A stretch of DNA of 64,000 nt. It comes from Turicibacter sp. (GTDB lineage: Bacteria > Bacillota > Bacilli > MOL361 > Turicibacteraceae). The notes under the pieces are model-generated. The model was not told the origin of the DNA. It was given only the letters and a program-made list of their open reading frames with translations, and searched no databases. The stretch lies in contig JAUMTV010000004.1 in NCBI GenBank assembly GCA_030531025.1, positions 1-64,000 of the forward strand, read 5' to 3'. Positions 1 to 8,580 of this stretch are shown here, piece by piece. Made by a program: the position numbers and the translations under genes. Position 1 is the first letter of the stretch, and each line of letters opens with the position of its first letter.

Positions 1-302
1 CATGTATCCTCCACTGGTAGGGAGTTCAAGGCAGACTATAGTCGCGCTAAAAGTTTTTCAGCTATGAAAAACTTATCGCTACTTATATATAAATAAATCG
101 AAAGATATTTTAAAATTCATATTATTGCATAGGTTTTTATTTAAATTGGGTTTGAAGTTATAAGCTAGTGAATAATTGTTCTTTCTTAAGTATAAAGATT
201 TCTGTCTAATTTTAGAGTAGAATTCAATTTTTATTTCGTTCTAAAACGATGTAAATTATTTCAGAACTTGACGAAAGTTAAACAAATATTAACATTTTTT
301 GA
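1..302. other. Left-edge region without an assignable gene
   Basis: No complete gene is visible. One frame is open from base 1 to a stop at 94-96 and could be the last 31 codons of a gene cut by the window edge, but its product is not recognisable. A perfect 10-bp inverted repeat with a 4-base loop lies at 51-60/65-74 (AAGTTTTTCA/TGAAAAACTT). It has no T-tract, so I do not call it a terminator with confidence. The rest is AT-rich leader DNA before the glpX promoter. Confidence 0.4.
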
Positions 303-308
303 TATAAT
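278..308 (+). promoter_or_regulatory. glpX promoter (extended -10)
   Basis: TATAAT at 303-308 is preceded by TGA, giving an extended -10. The best -35 is the weak TTAAAC at 278-283 with a 19-bp spacer. A TTGACG at 268-273 is too far away (29 bp). The start codon lies 36 bases downstream, behind a GGAGGG ribosome-binding site. Confidence 0.6.
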
Positions 309-343
309 GAGAGAGGAATTTTATCATTTAGGAGGGTTTCAAC

Positions 344-1354
344 ATGAGACGTGAATTAGCAATTGAGTTTTCTCGTGCCACTGAAGCGGCAGCTTTAGCA
401 GGTTATAAATGGTTAGGACGTGGAGATAAGAATGCAGCAGATGGAGCAGCAGTACTTGCGATGCGTCACGTATTAAATGAGATTAATATTCGCGGTGAGA
501 TTGTCATTGGTGAAGGTGAAATCGATGAGGCGCCAATGTTATATATCGGAGAACGTGTTGGAACAGGATTTGGGGATGATGTTGATATTGCTGTTGACCC
601 AATTGAAGGGACACGTATGACAGCTATGGGTCAAGCAAATGCGATGACAACACTTGCTGTTGGAGAAAAGGGATCATTCTTGAAAGCACCAGATATGTAT
701 ATGGAAAAATTAATCGTTGGACCTAAAGCTAAAGGGGTCATCGATTTAAATGAATCATTAGAAGAGAATATTCGTCGCGTTGCAAAGGCAGTGAATAAAC
801 CGTTATCAGCTATGACTGTTATGACGCTTGCTAAACCACGCCATGATGAGCAAATTAAACAAATGCAAGCCTTAGGAGTACGTGTATTTGCGATTCCAGA
901 TGGAGATGTTGCAGCATCTATCTTAACTTGTATGCCATTTAGTGAAGTAGATATGGTTTATGGAATTGGTGGAGCACCAGAAGGTGTCGTTTCAGCAGCT
1001 GTAATTCGTGCTTTAGATGGAGATATGCAAGGACGTTTAGTGTTACGTAAAGATGTAAAAGGTGAAACAGAAGAAAATATTCGCATGAGTGAAGATGAAG
1101 CACGTCGTTGTGAAGAAATGGGTGTTAAATCAGGTGAAATCTTAAAATTAGAAGACATGGCTAAAAGTGATAATGTCATGTTCTCTGCAACAGGAATTAC
1201 AAAAGGTGACTTATTAGATGGAATTACGTGTGAAGATGGAATTGCTACAACAGAAACATTAGTTATTCGTGGGAAGTCACGTACAGTTCGTCGTATTCAA
1301 TCACTTCATTACTTAGATCGTAAAGATGATCAAATTAAAGAGATTATTTTATAG
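344..1354 (+). CDS. glpX: Fructose-1,6-bisphosphatase class II
   Basis: This 336-residue protein matches the GlpX family in length and motifs. It hydrolyses fructose-1,6-bisphosphate to fructose-6-phosphate in gluconeogenesis in the cytosol, using divalent metal. Visible metal/substrate motifs are VIGEGEIDEAPML (residues 54-66, with E57) and the inositol-phosphatase-like VDPIEGT (84-90, with D85 and E88), followed by IPDGDVAAS in the middle of the protein. The ATG at 344 follows GGAGGG at 331-336 with good spacing. The gene has its own promoter and its own terminator, so it is probably monocistronic. Confidence 0.95.
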   Translation: MRRELAIEFSRATEAAALAGYKWLGRGDKNAADGAAVLAMRHVLNEINIRGEIVIGEGEIDEAPMLYIGERVGTGFGDDVDIAVDPIEGTRMTAMGQANAMTTLAVGEKGSFLKAPDMYMEKLIVGPKAKGVIDLNESLEENIRRVAKAVNKPLSAMTVMTLAKPRHDEQIKQMQALGVRVFAIPDGDVAASILTCMPFSEVDMVYGIGGAPEGVVSAAVIRALDGDMQGRLVLRKDVKGETEENIRMSEDEARRCEEMGVKSGEILKLEDMAKSDNVMFSATGITKGDLLDGITCEDGIATTETLVIRGKSRTVRRIQSLHYLDRKDDQIKEIIL

Positions 1355-1368
1355 TTTTTAAATATAAT

Positions 1369-1392
1369 AGCCCCCAGCTTTGGGGGCTTATT
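1369..1392 (+). terminator. glpX terminator
   Basis: An 8-bp stem AGCCCCCA/TGGGGGCT (1369-1376/1381-1388) with a GCTT loop is followed by TATTTA. It lies just behind the glpX stop and ends 24 bases before ispD. Confidence 0.85.
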
Positions 1393-1412
1393 TACTAGAT
1401 GTGAGGTGTAGT

Positions 1413-2090
1413 ATGTACAGTATATTAATATTAGCAGCTGGAATTGGAAGTCGTATGGGATTAGGATATAACAAGATGTTACACATCCTTCAAGGCCAAC
1501 CGGTCATTGTCCATACGATTAAGAAGTTCTTAAGTGATATGAATTGTAGCCAAATCGTATTAGTTGTCAATGGATTAGAAATTGAGACAATGAAACAAAT
1601 TTTATGTCAGGCTCAGATAGATGATTCACGAATTGAGATTGTTAAAGGTGGAGCTGAGCGCCAATATAGTGTTTATAATGGATTGCAAGTTGTTCGTGAA
1701 GATATTGTATTAGTTCATGATGGTGCACGTCCATTTGTCACAAATGAAATGATTGAACAATGTTATGAGCTTGCAAAAGTCGGGCATCCATCGATTGTAG
1801 CCATTCCTGTTAAAGATACGATGAAACGTGTCATTAATGGTGTTGTCGTTGAGACTCCAAATCGTGATGAAATGTACAGTGTTCAAACTCCACAAGCTTC
1901 TCCGACAAATTTATTAAAACAGGCGCATGAAGCAGCAAAGGCAGCAGCTTTTTTAGGAACAGATGAAGCCAGCTTAATTGAAAAATATACAACTGCTTCC
2001 GTTCATATCGTTAAAGGAGCATATACAAATATTAAACTAACAACACCAGAGGATTTATTGATGGCTGAACAGTTATTAGCAGTTGATTAG
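1413..2090 (+). CDS. ispD: 2-C-methyl-D-erythritol 4-phosphate cytidylyltransferase
   Basis: IspD transfers CMP to methylerythritol phosphate in the MEP route to isoprenoids. The N-terminus carries the nucleotidyltransferase loop ILAAGIGSRMG (residues 4-14), and VHDGARPFV in the middle is the conserved IspD motif. A reading frame extends upstream to a TTG at 1380, but that start lies inside the glpX terminator. ATG 1413 has GTGAGGTG at 1401-1408, so I use it (225 residues; family usually about 225-235). ispF, the next-but-one enzyme of the pathway, lies 1 kb downstream, separated by a lipoprotein gene and a terminator. Confidence 0.93.
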   Translation: MYSILILAAGIGSRMGLGYNKMLHILQGQPVIVHTIKKFLSDMNCSQIVLVVNGLEIETMKQILCQAQIDDSRIEIVKGGAERQYSVYNGLQVVREDIVLVHDGARPFVTNEMIEQCYELAKVGHPSIVAIPVKDTMKRVINGVVVETPNRDEMYSVQTPQASPTNLLKQAHEAAKAAAFLGTDEASLIEKYTTASVHIVKGAYTNIKLTTPEDLLMAEQLLAVD

Positions 2091-2106
2091 TTTCAACTGC
2101 TTTTTT
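2078..2106 (+). terminator. ispD terminator overlapping the stop codon
   Basis: A perfect 9-bp stem AGCAGTTGA/TCAACTGCT (2078-2086/2093-2101) runs into six T. The left arm is coding sequence and the stop codon sits at the stem-loop junction. Confidence 0.9.
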
Positions 2107-2285
2107 GGTCTTTTTATAGATAAAAAGGTTAAAGCTTGTTATACTGCCGGTATCTTTATGATGAAATCTGATAGGCTATGAATAAGTTCATACATTTAAA
2201 TCAGTTCTAGGCATTTCTTTAATATAAATCGTGATTAGTGTTGAAAAAATGATGCTTATTTAGTTAAATGGAAGGAGAGATATGA

Positions 2286-3014
2286 ATGAAAAAAACTTTA
2301 TTAGTTTCAACGGTAGGATTAGCAGTCGTTCTTTTTAGCTGTGATGCTAATCAAGGAAATGAAAGAGAAGTTTTAACTATCATTACAATGCAGCAAGCTA
2401 AAGATATTGCATTAGATCAAGTATCAAGTGGAACGATTACTAAGGTTTCTTACGATGAAGATGATCTGATTCCAACATACGAGATTACACTGATTGAAGG
2501 CATGACTGAATACGAGTTTGAAATTAGTGCGATTGATGGAACCATTTTAAAACAAGAGCAGGAGTTTAAATCATCAACAGTAGCTTCCCCAGTGATTGAT
2601 TCAGAAAGAGCAAAAGAGATTGTCCTTAGTCAAATCACAGGAACTGTGACAGAAATTGTCCTTGAGGAAGATGATGAGCAGTTGATTTATGAAGTGAAAG
2701 CAACGGCAACGGACGATACTTATCAGTATAGATTTGAAATCAGTGCAACAGATGGAACTATTTTAAAAGAAAAACAAGAACGATTGTATCAAGTATCGAC
2801 GTCCAATTCAGAAGGATCGGTTCTTGATATAAATGAGATAAAAGAAAAAGTGTCAGAGCTTGTTCCTCATGCAACGATTACAGAAATTTCACTTGAACTT
2901 GATCATCTGATGAACATTTATGAAGTTGAAGTATCAGATGGAACTTATGAGTATGACTATGAGTTCAATGCAGCTGACGGGAATGTAATTTCTTGTGAGA
3001 AAACACGAATTTAA
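2286..3014 (+). CDS. Lipoprotein with three PepSY-like repeats
   Basis: A 242-residue predicted lipoprotein. A signal peptide ends in the lipobox LFSC (C19). Three tandem repeats of about 60 residues follow (roughly 35-95, 100-170 and 180-240). Each has an N-terminal helix of the type AKxIxLxQ, then strands ending in YE(F/V) and a xDGTIL hairpin, the pattern of PepSY domains. PepSY proteins are often extracellular protease inhibitors or sensors; the role here is unknown. The protein is very acidic. ATG 2286 follows GAAGGAGAG at 2271-2278. It interrupts the ispD/ispF pair and is flanked by terminators, so it looks like an insertion into a housekeeping pair. Confidence 0.75.
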   Translation: MKKTLLVSTVGLAVVLFSCDANQGNEREVLTIITMQQAKDIALDQVSSGTITKVSYDEDDLIPTYEITLIEGMTEYEFEISAIDGTILKQEQEFKSSTVASPVIDSERAKEIVLSQITGTVTEIVLEEDDEQLIYEVKATATDDTYQYRFEISATDGTILKEKQERLYQVSTSNSEGSVLDINEIKEKVSELVPHATITEISLELDHLMNIYEVEVSDGTYEYDYEFNAADGNVISCEKTRI

Positions 3015-3069
3015 AATTAATGTATAAAGAGAGGAGGTCTTGTATTCTTTTAAAGATACAAGAAGTCGT

Positions 3070-3552
3070 ATGATTCGAATTGGACATTCAACAGATATTC
3101 ATCAATTAGTAGAAGGTCGAAAGTTAATTTTAGGTGGCGTTGAAATTGAACATACTAAAGGACTTTTAGGGCATAGTGATGCAGATGCACTTTGTCATGC
3201 TGTGACAGAAGCAATCATTGGAGCTTTAGCTAAAGGAGATATTGGAACGCATTTTCCTGATACTGATCCGAAATATAAAGGGGCAGATTCACGTGTTTTA
3301 CTACGTGGAGCAAAAGCAATGATGGATGAAGCGGGATATGTGTTAGGAAACTTAGATGCAACGATTTATGCTGAGCGTCCTAAAATGCGTCCACATATTG
3401 ATGCCATGCGTGCTAATTTAGTAGCAGATTTAGAGGCGAATTTAGATCAAGTTAATGTAAAAGCGACTCGTGGTGAAAAGTTAGGGTTCATTGGTCGTGA
3501 AGAAGGAATTGCTGCAGAATGTGTCGTTTTATTATTTAAAAAGCATAATTAA
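3070..3552 (+). CDS. ispF: 2-C-methyl-D-erythritol 2,4-cyclodiphosphate synthase
   Basis: IspF cyclises CDP-methylerythritol phosphate to methylerythritol cyclodiphosphate in the MEP pathway. Metal ligands appear in STDIH near the N-terminus and in the GHSDAD motif; [13 protein letters not shown] and [16 protein letters not shown] are also family signatures. With ATG 3070 it has 160 residues, the usual length. The start is odd: the only strong ribosome-binding site (GAGGAGGT, 3031-3038) sits 32 bases upstream of that ATG and only 2 bases from an in-frame TTG at 3040. Homology favours 3070, with a weak AAGAAG at 3060-3065. Confidence 0.9.
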   Translation: MIRIGHSTDIHQLVEGRKLILGGVEIEHTKGLLGHSDADALCHAVTEAIIGALAKGDIGTHFPDTDPKYKGADSRVLLRGAKAMMDEAGYVLGNLDATIYAERPKMRPHIDAMRANLVADLEANLDQVNVKATRGEKLGFIGREEGIAAECVVLLFKKHN

Positions 3553-3620
3553 AAGATTAGATTCAATTTTAAAACAGTAGCACTTTTTGTATGAAAGTAA
3601 TATTTTAAATTAGAGATTGA

Positions 3621-3649
3621 AAGCTAAAGACCCCTCTTTAGCTTTTTTT
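3621..3649 (+). terminator. ispF terminator
   Basis: A 10-bp stem AAGCTAAAGA/TCTTTAGCTT (3621-3630/3635-3644) with a CCCC loop runs into a T-tract. Confidence 0.9.
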
Positions 3650-3660
3650 CCGTGAAAATA

Positions 3661-3689
3661 TTTAATATTTTGTTTCAATCGTATATAAT
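3661..3689 (+). promoter_or_regulatory. gltX promoter
   Basis: TTTAAT (3661-3666), 17-bp spacer, TATAAT (3684-3689). The -35 is weak. It begins 12 bases after the ispF terminator T-tract, and gltX starts 43 bases downstream. Confidence 0.55.
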
Positions 3690-3732
3690 ATGAAAAGAAT
3701 AAAAGTAGTATTTTTAATTAGGAGGCAAGATT

Positions 3733-5169
3733 ATGACAGTTCGTGTTCGTTATGCACCAAGTCCGACAGGATTTTTACATATCGGAAATGCTAGAACAGC
3801 ATTATACAATTATTTATTTGCTAAGCACCACGGTGGAGACTTTATCTTACGTATTGAGGATACTGATATTGAGCGTAATGTAGAAGGTGGAGAAGAGTCT
3901 CAAATGAACTACTTACGTTGGTTAGGAATCGAGTGGGATGAATCATTCGATGTTGGTGGAGAGTATGGACCATACCGCCAATTAGAGCGTTTAGATATCT
4001 ACCGTAAGTATGTAGATGAGTTAATTGAAAAAGGGTTAGCTTATAAATGCTATTGTACAAGTGAGGAGCTTGAAGCAGAACGCGAAGCGATGTCAACTCA
4101 TGGCCATGATAATATTCATTACTCTCGTCGTTGCTTAAATGCATCAAAAGAAGAGTTAGCTGAATTAGAAGCACGTGGAGAATATGTAGTTCGTATTAAA
4201 GTCCCTGAAAATGAAGTTTATACATTTAATGATATTGTACGTGGGGAAATTTCATTTAACTCAGAAGACTTTGGTGACTGGGTTATTATGAAAAGTAATG
4301 GAATCCCAACATACAACTTTGCAGTTGTTATTGATGATTATTTAATGAAAATTACTCATGTTTTCCGTGGAGAAGAGCACATTACAAATACACCAAAACA
4401 AATGATGGTTTATCGTGCCTTTGGATGGGATGTTCCAACATTTGCTCATATGACATTAATCGTTAACGAAAATGGTAAGAAATTATCAAAACGTGACAAA
4501 GATACAGTTCAATTCATTGAACAATATGCGAACATGGGATATTTACCAGAAGCATTGTTTAATTTTATTGCGTTACTTGGATGGTCTCCAGGAATCGAAG
4601 AAGAGATTTTATCTCATGAACAATTAATCGAATTATTTGATGAAAAACGTTTATCTAAATCACCTTCAACATTTGATAAAGCAAAATTAGCGTATATCAA
4701 TAACCGTTATATTAAAGCTTTAGAAGATGAAGAATTATTAGAATTATGTATGCCTCATTTAGTTGAAGCGGGAATCTTAGAAGGACGCACGCATCAATGG
4801 GCAGTTGAATTAGTTTCATTATTCCACGATCGTTTATCATATGGTGCTGAAATTGTTGACTTATATGATGAGTTCTTCTCTGAAGAATTATCATTAGACG
4901 AAGAAGCACAAGCTTTCATCGCTCAAGAAGGAGTTGCTGAAACATTAAAAGCATTCAAAGAACAATTAGAAGCTTTAGAAGATTTTAATGCAGAAGGAAT
5001 TCAAGCAGCTGTTAAAGCAGCTGGAAAAGCAAGTGGAGCTAAAGGGAAAATGTTATTCATGCCTTGCCGTATTGCTACAACAGGACAAATGCATGGCCCA
5101 GACTTACCAAAAGCTTTAGCGTTATTAGGAAAAGATACAGTCGTTTCTCGTATTGAGAAGTTTATTTAA
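3733..5169 (+). CDS. gltX: Glutamyl-tRNA synthetase
   Basis: A class I aminoacyl-tRNA synthetase of 478 residues that charges tRNA-Glu. The HIGH signature is HIGN at residues 16-19 inside [12 protein letters not shown], and the KMSKS counterpart is KLSKRDK near residue 249. The anticodon-binding helical domain fills the last third. ATG 3733 follows TTAGGAGG at the usual distance. Whether it also misacylates tRNA-Gln for GatCAB cannot be read from the sequence. No T-box is present upstream. Confidence 0.96.
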   Translation: MTVRVRYAPSPTGFLHIGNARTALYNYLFAKHHGGDFILRIEDTDIERNVEGGEESQMNYLRWLGIEWDESFDVGGEYGPYRQLERLDIYRKYVDELIEKGLAYKCYCTSEELEAEREAMSTHGHDNIHYSRRCLNASKEELAELEARGEYVVRIKVPENEVYTFNDIVRGEISFNSEDFGDWVIMKSNGIPTYNFAVVIDDYLMKITHVFRGEEHITNTPKQMMVYRAFGWDVPTFAHMTLIVNENGKKLSKRDKDTVQFIEQYANMGYLPEALFNFIALLGWSPGIEEEILSHEQLIELFDEKRLSKSPSTFDKAKLAYINNRYIKALEDEELLELCMPHLVEAGILEGRTHQWAVELVSLFHDRLSYGAEIVDLYDEFFSEELSLDEEAQAFIAQEGVAETLKAFKEQLEALEDFNAEGIQAAVKAAGKASGAKGKMLFMPCRIATTGQMHGPDLPKALALLGKDTVVSRIEKFI

Positions 5170-5175
5170 TAACAG

Positions 5176-5208
5176 AAAAAACCTCAGATTAATTCTGAGG
5201 TTTTTTTT
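5176..5208. terminator. Bidirectional terminator between gltX and the MFS gene
   Basis: A perfect stem AAAAAACCTCAGA/TCTGAGGTTTTTT with a 5-base loop has A-rich and T-rich flanks, so it works on both strands. The stop codon of the minus-strand transporter lies in the loop. Confidence 0.9.
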
Positions 5209-6376
5209 GTCTTAATGAAATGAGCAAAAAGATTAAATAGATAACAGTGAACACAAAGTAGACGACCCAAACTAATGTATAAGATAGGTGATCCGCAATA
5301 AATCCTGAAATAACTGGACCTAAAGCACCGCCAAAAGTGAAAATCATATTAATAAAACCTAAGTGCATCGCATAATGTTCTTTTCCAAACAACGCACTTG
5401 TTCCATACGATGGAAGAAGTGAAGGGAGACATAAACATAAACCAAATAAAGCAGCAAAAATAAATAGTAAAGTTGAATATGCTCCATAAATTAAACAGAT
5501 GTAGCTAATTAAAGCCATTGAAACAAAAATGGTAATTGAAGTTCTCAAACTTAACTTATCAAAAACATAGCCACCTATTAAGCTTCCTAATAAAGCAAAG
5601 ACTGCTTGAGTTGAACCTACATTCGCATTAAAGGTTAAAGGATGACCTAGATTCGTTAAATAAGGCTGGATATGCATCTTTGTTCCTGAAATGCTCATTC
5701 CAAGTAGAAACAATCCAATTGCAAATAATATGAGCTGGAGACTCCAATGAATATCTTTATATGAGATTTTTTCTTTCTTTTTAGCTTCAATCATTGTATC
5801 AGGTGGCATTCTCATAATAAAAATGGTAAGTGGAAGACAAACTACTAAGATAATCAATCCTAAAATAGCATAAGTTGCTTGATAACTCAGTTTAAGCAAC
5901 ATCCTAGAAACGATTTGCATCCAAATAAATGATCCTGTTCCCGCTCCTGCCATCGCAATTCCGAGTGCTGTTCCTTTCTTATCTTCAAACCAATGTGTTA
6001 GGGCGGTTGAAATCGGAATAGTTGTTAAGCAAGTCGTTCCGATTCCAACAACAATGGCAATGATATAAAACATCCATATTTTTGTGGCAAGTGCATAACA
6101 GAAAAATCCACCACCAGCTAAAACGGCTCCTAAAGACATAATAATGCTCAAAGGGACTTTTGCCATTAACTGACCGATAACTGGGGACATGAGGGCAGTT
6201 GTAATGGCACCAATCGTAAACACAAAAGAAAATGAGGAAATAGATATTCCTAATCTTTTCGTCACAGGATCTAAAAAGAGGGACGTAATGTTGTTCACGA
6301 TACTAAATGAGACTGCCATAATTACAAAACTAGCGACTAAAACAAGCCATTTACGAAATTTAAGATTCTTTAACAT
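5189..6376 (-). CDS. MFS transporter (oxalate/formate or monocarboxylate-type)
   Basis: A 395-residue integral membrane protein with about 12 hydrophobic segments, the major facilitator pattern. The stretch WFEDKKGTALGIAMAGAGTG after TM4-TM5 resembles the monocarboxylate and oxalate/formate antiporter branches, so an organic-anion substrate is likely but not shown. An upstream in-frame TTG at 6391 is possible, but ATG 6376 has GGGAGGT (minus strand, around 6383-6389) at good spacing and is preferred. It is convergent with gltX and stands alone. Confidence 0.8.
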   Translation of the reverse strand: MLKNLKFRKWLVLVASFVIMAVSFSIVNNITSLFLDPVTKRLGISISSFSFVFTIGAITTALMSPVIGQLMAKVPLSIIMSLGAVLAGGGFFCYALATKIWMFYIIAIVVGIGTTCLTTIPISTALTHWFEDKKGTALGIAMAGAGTGSFIWMQIVSRMLLKLSYQATYAILGLIILVVCLPLTIFIMRMPPDTMIEAKKKEKISYKDIHWSLQLILFAIGLFLLGMSISGTKMHIQPYLTNLGHPLTFNANVGSTQAVFALLGSLIGGYVFDKLSLRTSITIFVSMALISYICLIYGAYSTLLFIFAALFGLCLCLPSLLPSYGTSALFGKEHYAMHLGFINMIFTFGGALGPVISGFIADHLSYTLVWVVYFVFTVIYLIFLLISLRQKKPQN

Positions 6377-6508
6377 ATATTGACCTCCCAATCCAGCTTC
6401 TTCATTAGGATTAGGTTATTAAGGCAGAATTATGTAAAATAATGTTTAGGATTAGTGAGGAAATAATGTTAGAATGAAAGTAAGATTAAAAGAGGGGGAG
6501 AAAGAGTT

Positions 6509-6637
6509 ATGGCATTATTACAGTTATTGATTGTTATATCGATATTAGGGTTAGTTATTTTCTTTTGGGTGTTAGTTTTTAAATTATTAATCAGAGCTAA
6601 TGAAGCATTAAAAATTTATATTGAAAAAAACAAATAA
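6509..6637 (+). CDS. Small single-pass membrane protein (42 residues)
   Basis: An ATG at 6509 follows a strong ribosome-binding site (GAGGGGGAG, 6492-6500) and opens a 42-codon frame ending at TAA 6635-6637. Residues 3-28 are almost entirely hydrophobic (one transmembrane helix), followed by a charged C-terminus ending in KNK. A terminator lies directly behind. The ribosome-binding site and the membrane-protein composition argue for a real small protein. Function is unknown; I recognise no family. Confidence 0.6.
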   Translation: MALLQLLIVISILGLVIFFWVLVFKLLIRANEALKIYIEKNK

Positions 6638-6654
6638 GTTATCCACAGAATGAA

Positions 6655-6683
6655 AAAAGGGAACCATTTGAAGGTTCCCTTTT
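6655..6683. terminator. Bidirectional terminator between the small membrane gene and ridA
   Basis: An 11-bp stem AAAAGGGAACC/GGTTCCCTTTT with a 7-base loop and A/T flanks on each side serves the 42-residue gene (+) and ridA (-). Confidence 0.88.
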
Positions 6684-6685
6684 AA

Positions 6686-7060
6686 TTATTTAACTGCAAT
6701 TGCTTCAATTTCAACTTTTGCATCACGTGGTAATCGTGCCACTTGAACACAGGCACGTGCTGGTTTATGCTCATTGAAGTATTGTCCATAAACTTCGTTA
6801 ACCGTTGCGAAATCATTCATATCTGCTAAGAAAATTCCACATTTAACAACGTTATTTAATGAATATCCCGCTTCTTCTAGAATCGCTTGAATGTTCTTTA
6901 AGCATTGATGAGTTTGTGCTTCAACCTCATCTGATACAAATTCCATTGTTGTTGGATCAAGTGGAATTTGTCCTGAGATATATAATGTTCCGTTTGCTTC
7001 AATTGCTTGTGAGTAAGGCCCGATGGCTTGCGGAGCAGCCTTCGTTGAAATCACGTTCAT
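6686..7060 (-). CDS. ridA: RidA family enamine/imine deaminase
   Basis: A 124-residue YjgF/YER057c/UK114 protein. The signature [17 protein letters not shown] with its arginine (PARACVQV) is intact, as is the N-terminal [25 protein letters not shown]. RidA hydrolyses reactive enamine/imine intermediates such as 2-aminoacrylate and 2-aminocrotonate released by PLP-dependent dehydratases. It is divergent from the threonine dehydratase gene, a direct producer of such intermediates, which supports a shared role. The ribosome-binding site is AAGGAGG. Confidence 0.93.
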   Translation of the reverse strand: MNVISTKAAPQAIGPYSQAIEANGTLYISGQIPLDPTTMEFVSDEVEAQTHQCLKNIQAILEEAGYSLNNVVKCGIFLADMNDFATVNEVYGQYFNEHKPARACVQVARLPRDAKVEIEAIAVK

Positions 7061-7082
7061 TTAAAGTCCTCCTTATAAAAAA

Positions 7083-7100
7083 ATGAGTTTTTGAACTCAT
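7083..7100 (-). terminator. Candidate attenuator hairpin in the ridA leader
   Basis: Read on the minus strand, ATGAGTT/AACTCAT (7 bp, CAAA loop) is followed at once by seven T and then the ridA ribosome-binding site. It sits between the ridA promoter and start codon, where a terminator would attenuate. The stem is short and AT-rich. Confidence 0.4.
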
Positions 7101-7128
7101 CGTCTGTAAAAATTTAATCATCATGATT

Positions 7129-7157
7129 ATTATAACATATCCATATAATGGTTTTAA
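7129..7157 (-). promoter_or_regulatory. ridA promoter
   Basis: On the minus strand TTAAAA (7157-7152), 17-bp spacer, TATAAT (7134-7129), with TGT before it as an extended -10. Confidence 0.65.
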
Positions 7158-7160
7158 GAG

Positions 7161-7189
7161 TTATGATTCAATATATTATGTGATAGAAT
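7161..7189 (+). promoter_or_regulatory. ilvA promoter
   Basis: TTATGA (7161-7166), 17-bp spacer, TAGAAT (7184-7189) with TGA before it. It is back to back with the ridA promoter; the two -35 elements are 3 bases apart, so a shared regulator could act on both. Confidence 0.6.
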
Positions 7190-7254
7190 AAAGGTAAGTT
7201 ATTTGTGGAAAATAAAGGATGTAAAACAAGCGGCTATCAATGGAGGAAATTAAA

Positions 7255-8469
7255 GTGGAAACTGTTACATTTCAAATGATTGTAGAAGCAGCAAGAAATT
7301 TAAAAGGTGTTGTTAAAGAAACGGATTTTTGTTATTCGGAGACATTAAGTGATTTAACGAAAGGAGACGTTTATTTAAAACTTGAAAATCTCCAACAATC
7401 AGGGTCATTTAAAATTCGAGGGGCATATAATAAAATTATTCATTTATCTGATGAAGAGAAAAAATGCGGAGTCGTCGCATCAAGTGCTGGTAATCATGCA
7501 CAAGGGGTTGCTATTAGTGCAAGTAAGCTAGGCATTAAATCAACAATTGTGATGCCAAAAAGTGCACCATTTGCAAAGATTTATGCAACCCGTAAATACG
7601 GAGGCGAAGTTGTGTTGCATGGTGAGGTTTATGATGAAGCTTATGAAAAAGCCATTGAGATTCAAGAAGTGACAGGAGCTACATTTGTACATCCATTTAA
7701 TGATCCGTATGTCATTGCTGGTCAAGGAACGATCGGTCTTGAAATTATGCAAGAACAACCGGACTTAGATGTTGTCCTTGTTCCAATCGGGGGTGGCGGA
7801 ATTGCATCTGGAATTGCCTTAGCAGTTAAGATGATTAATCCGAACATTAAGGTCATTGGGGTGCAAACGAAAAATGCCCCTTCTATGTATGAGTCATTAA
7901 AATGTGGACATGTTGAGGCAACACCAGTAAATAAGACAATTGCTGATGGAATTGCTGTTGGAGAACCAGGTGATTTAACATTTTCAATTATTAAAGACTA
8001 TGTCGATGAGATTATTACTGTTTCAGAAACTGAAATCTCACAAGCTTTTCTATTATTATTAGAAAATTGTAATCTTGTTTGTGAAGGTGCCGGAGCTGTA
8101 TCAGTGGCTGCAATCATGTCTAGAAAATTAGATTTGAAAAATAAGAAGGTCGGGGCTATTCTTTCCGGGGGGAATATTGATATTAACTTAATTGAAAGTA
8201 TTATTAATCATGCAATGATTACAACCGGTCGTCGAACAGAAATTAAAGTAACGGTTAATCATAAACCAGGAGAGTTAAATGCCTTTTTAGCAACGATTGC
8301 CGAAGAGCTCGGAAATATTCTTACTATTCGTCAAAGTCGTTATCGAGAAGGATTATCGATGCATCACTTAGAAGTGACTGTTGTAGTTGAGACGTTAGAT
8401 GCTGATCATAAACAACGTTTAATAAAAAAACTCATTGAAACTGGTTATGAGATTGAGTATACAAACTAG
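7255..8469 (+). CDS. ilvA: Threonine ammonia-lyase (threonine dehydratase)
   Basis: A PLP enzyme that deaminates threonine to 2-oxobutanoate. The PLP lysine is in SGSFKIRGAYNK (K53 from this start), and a glycine loop PIGGGGIASG binds the cofactor phosphate. The last 75 residues form one ACT-type regulatory domain (KVTVNHKPGEL onward), as in the roughly 400-residue medium form. No isoleucine biosynthesis genes are nearby, so a catabolic role is equally possible. GTG 7255 has GGAGG (7242-7246) at 8 bases. The upstream ATG 7240 overlaps that site and has none of its own. The product is 404 residues. Confidence 0.9.
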   Translation: METVTFQMIVEAARNLKGVVKETDFCYSETLSDLTKGDVYLKLENLQQSGSFKIRGAYNKIIHLSDEEKKCGVVASSAGNHAQGVAISASKLGIKSTIVMPKSAPFAKIYATRKYGGEVVLHGEVYDEAYEKAIEIQEVTGATFVHPFNDPYVIAGQGTIGLEIMQEQPDLDVVLVPIGGGGIASGIALAVKMINPNIKVIGVQTKNAPSMYESLKCGHVEATPVNKTIADGIAVGEPGDLTFSIIKDYVDEIITVSETEISQAFLLLLENCNLVCEGAGAVSVAAIMSRKLDLKNKKVGAILSGGNIDINLIESIINHAMITTGRRTEIKVTVNHKPGELNAFLATIAEELGNILTIRQSRYREGLSMHHLEVTVVVETLDADHKQRLIKKLIETGYEIEYTN

Positions 8470-8470
8470 C

Positions 8471-8580
8471 CATTTTAATGGAAATATATTAAAATGAAGA
8501 TAATCGTTATTTAAGAAGCAGTTTGTTTTAGCATGACTAGAACTTAGTGACTGCTAGACTACCCTGATTGTTAGGGTGTT
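8471..8580 (+). other. Hairpin-rich ilvA-cysS spacer
   Basis: Three inverted repeats lie in a row: a perfect 9-bp CATTTTAAT/ATTAAAATG (8471-8479/8488-8496), AGCAGT/ACTGCT (8517-8522/8550-8555), and ACCCT/AGGGT (8561-8565/8573-8577) followed by GTTT. The last could be a weak terminator. No T-box motif (AGGGTGG plus ACCGCG) is present, although the next gene is an aminoacyl-tRNA synthetase. A TTGACA at 8594-8599 has no good -10 partner. Confidence 0.35.

Noticed and set aside
1..96. C-terminal end of a gene at the left edge
   Set aside because: One frame is open to 96, but 31 codons with no recognisable motif are not enough to call a gene.
1380..1412. Upstream TTG start for ispD
   Set aside because: It lies within the glpX terminator and has no ribosome-binding site; ATG 1413 does.
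6639..6647. Perfect DnaA-box match TTATCCACA
   Set aside because: It is a single 9-mer outside any origin-like context (no cluster, no dnaA/dnaN); one match can occur by chance.
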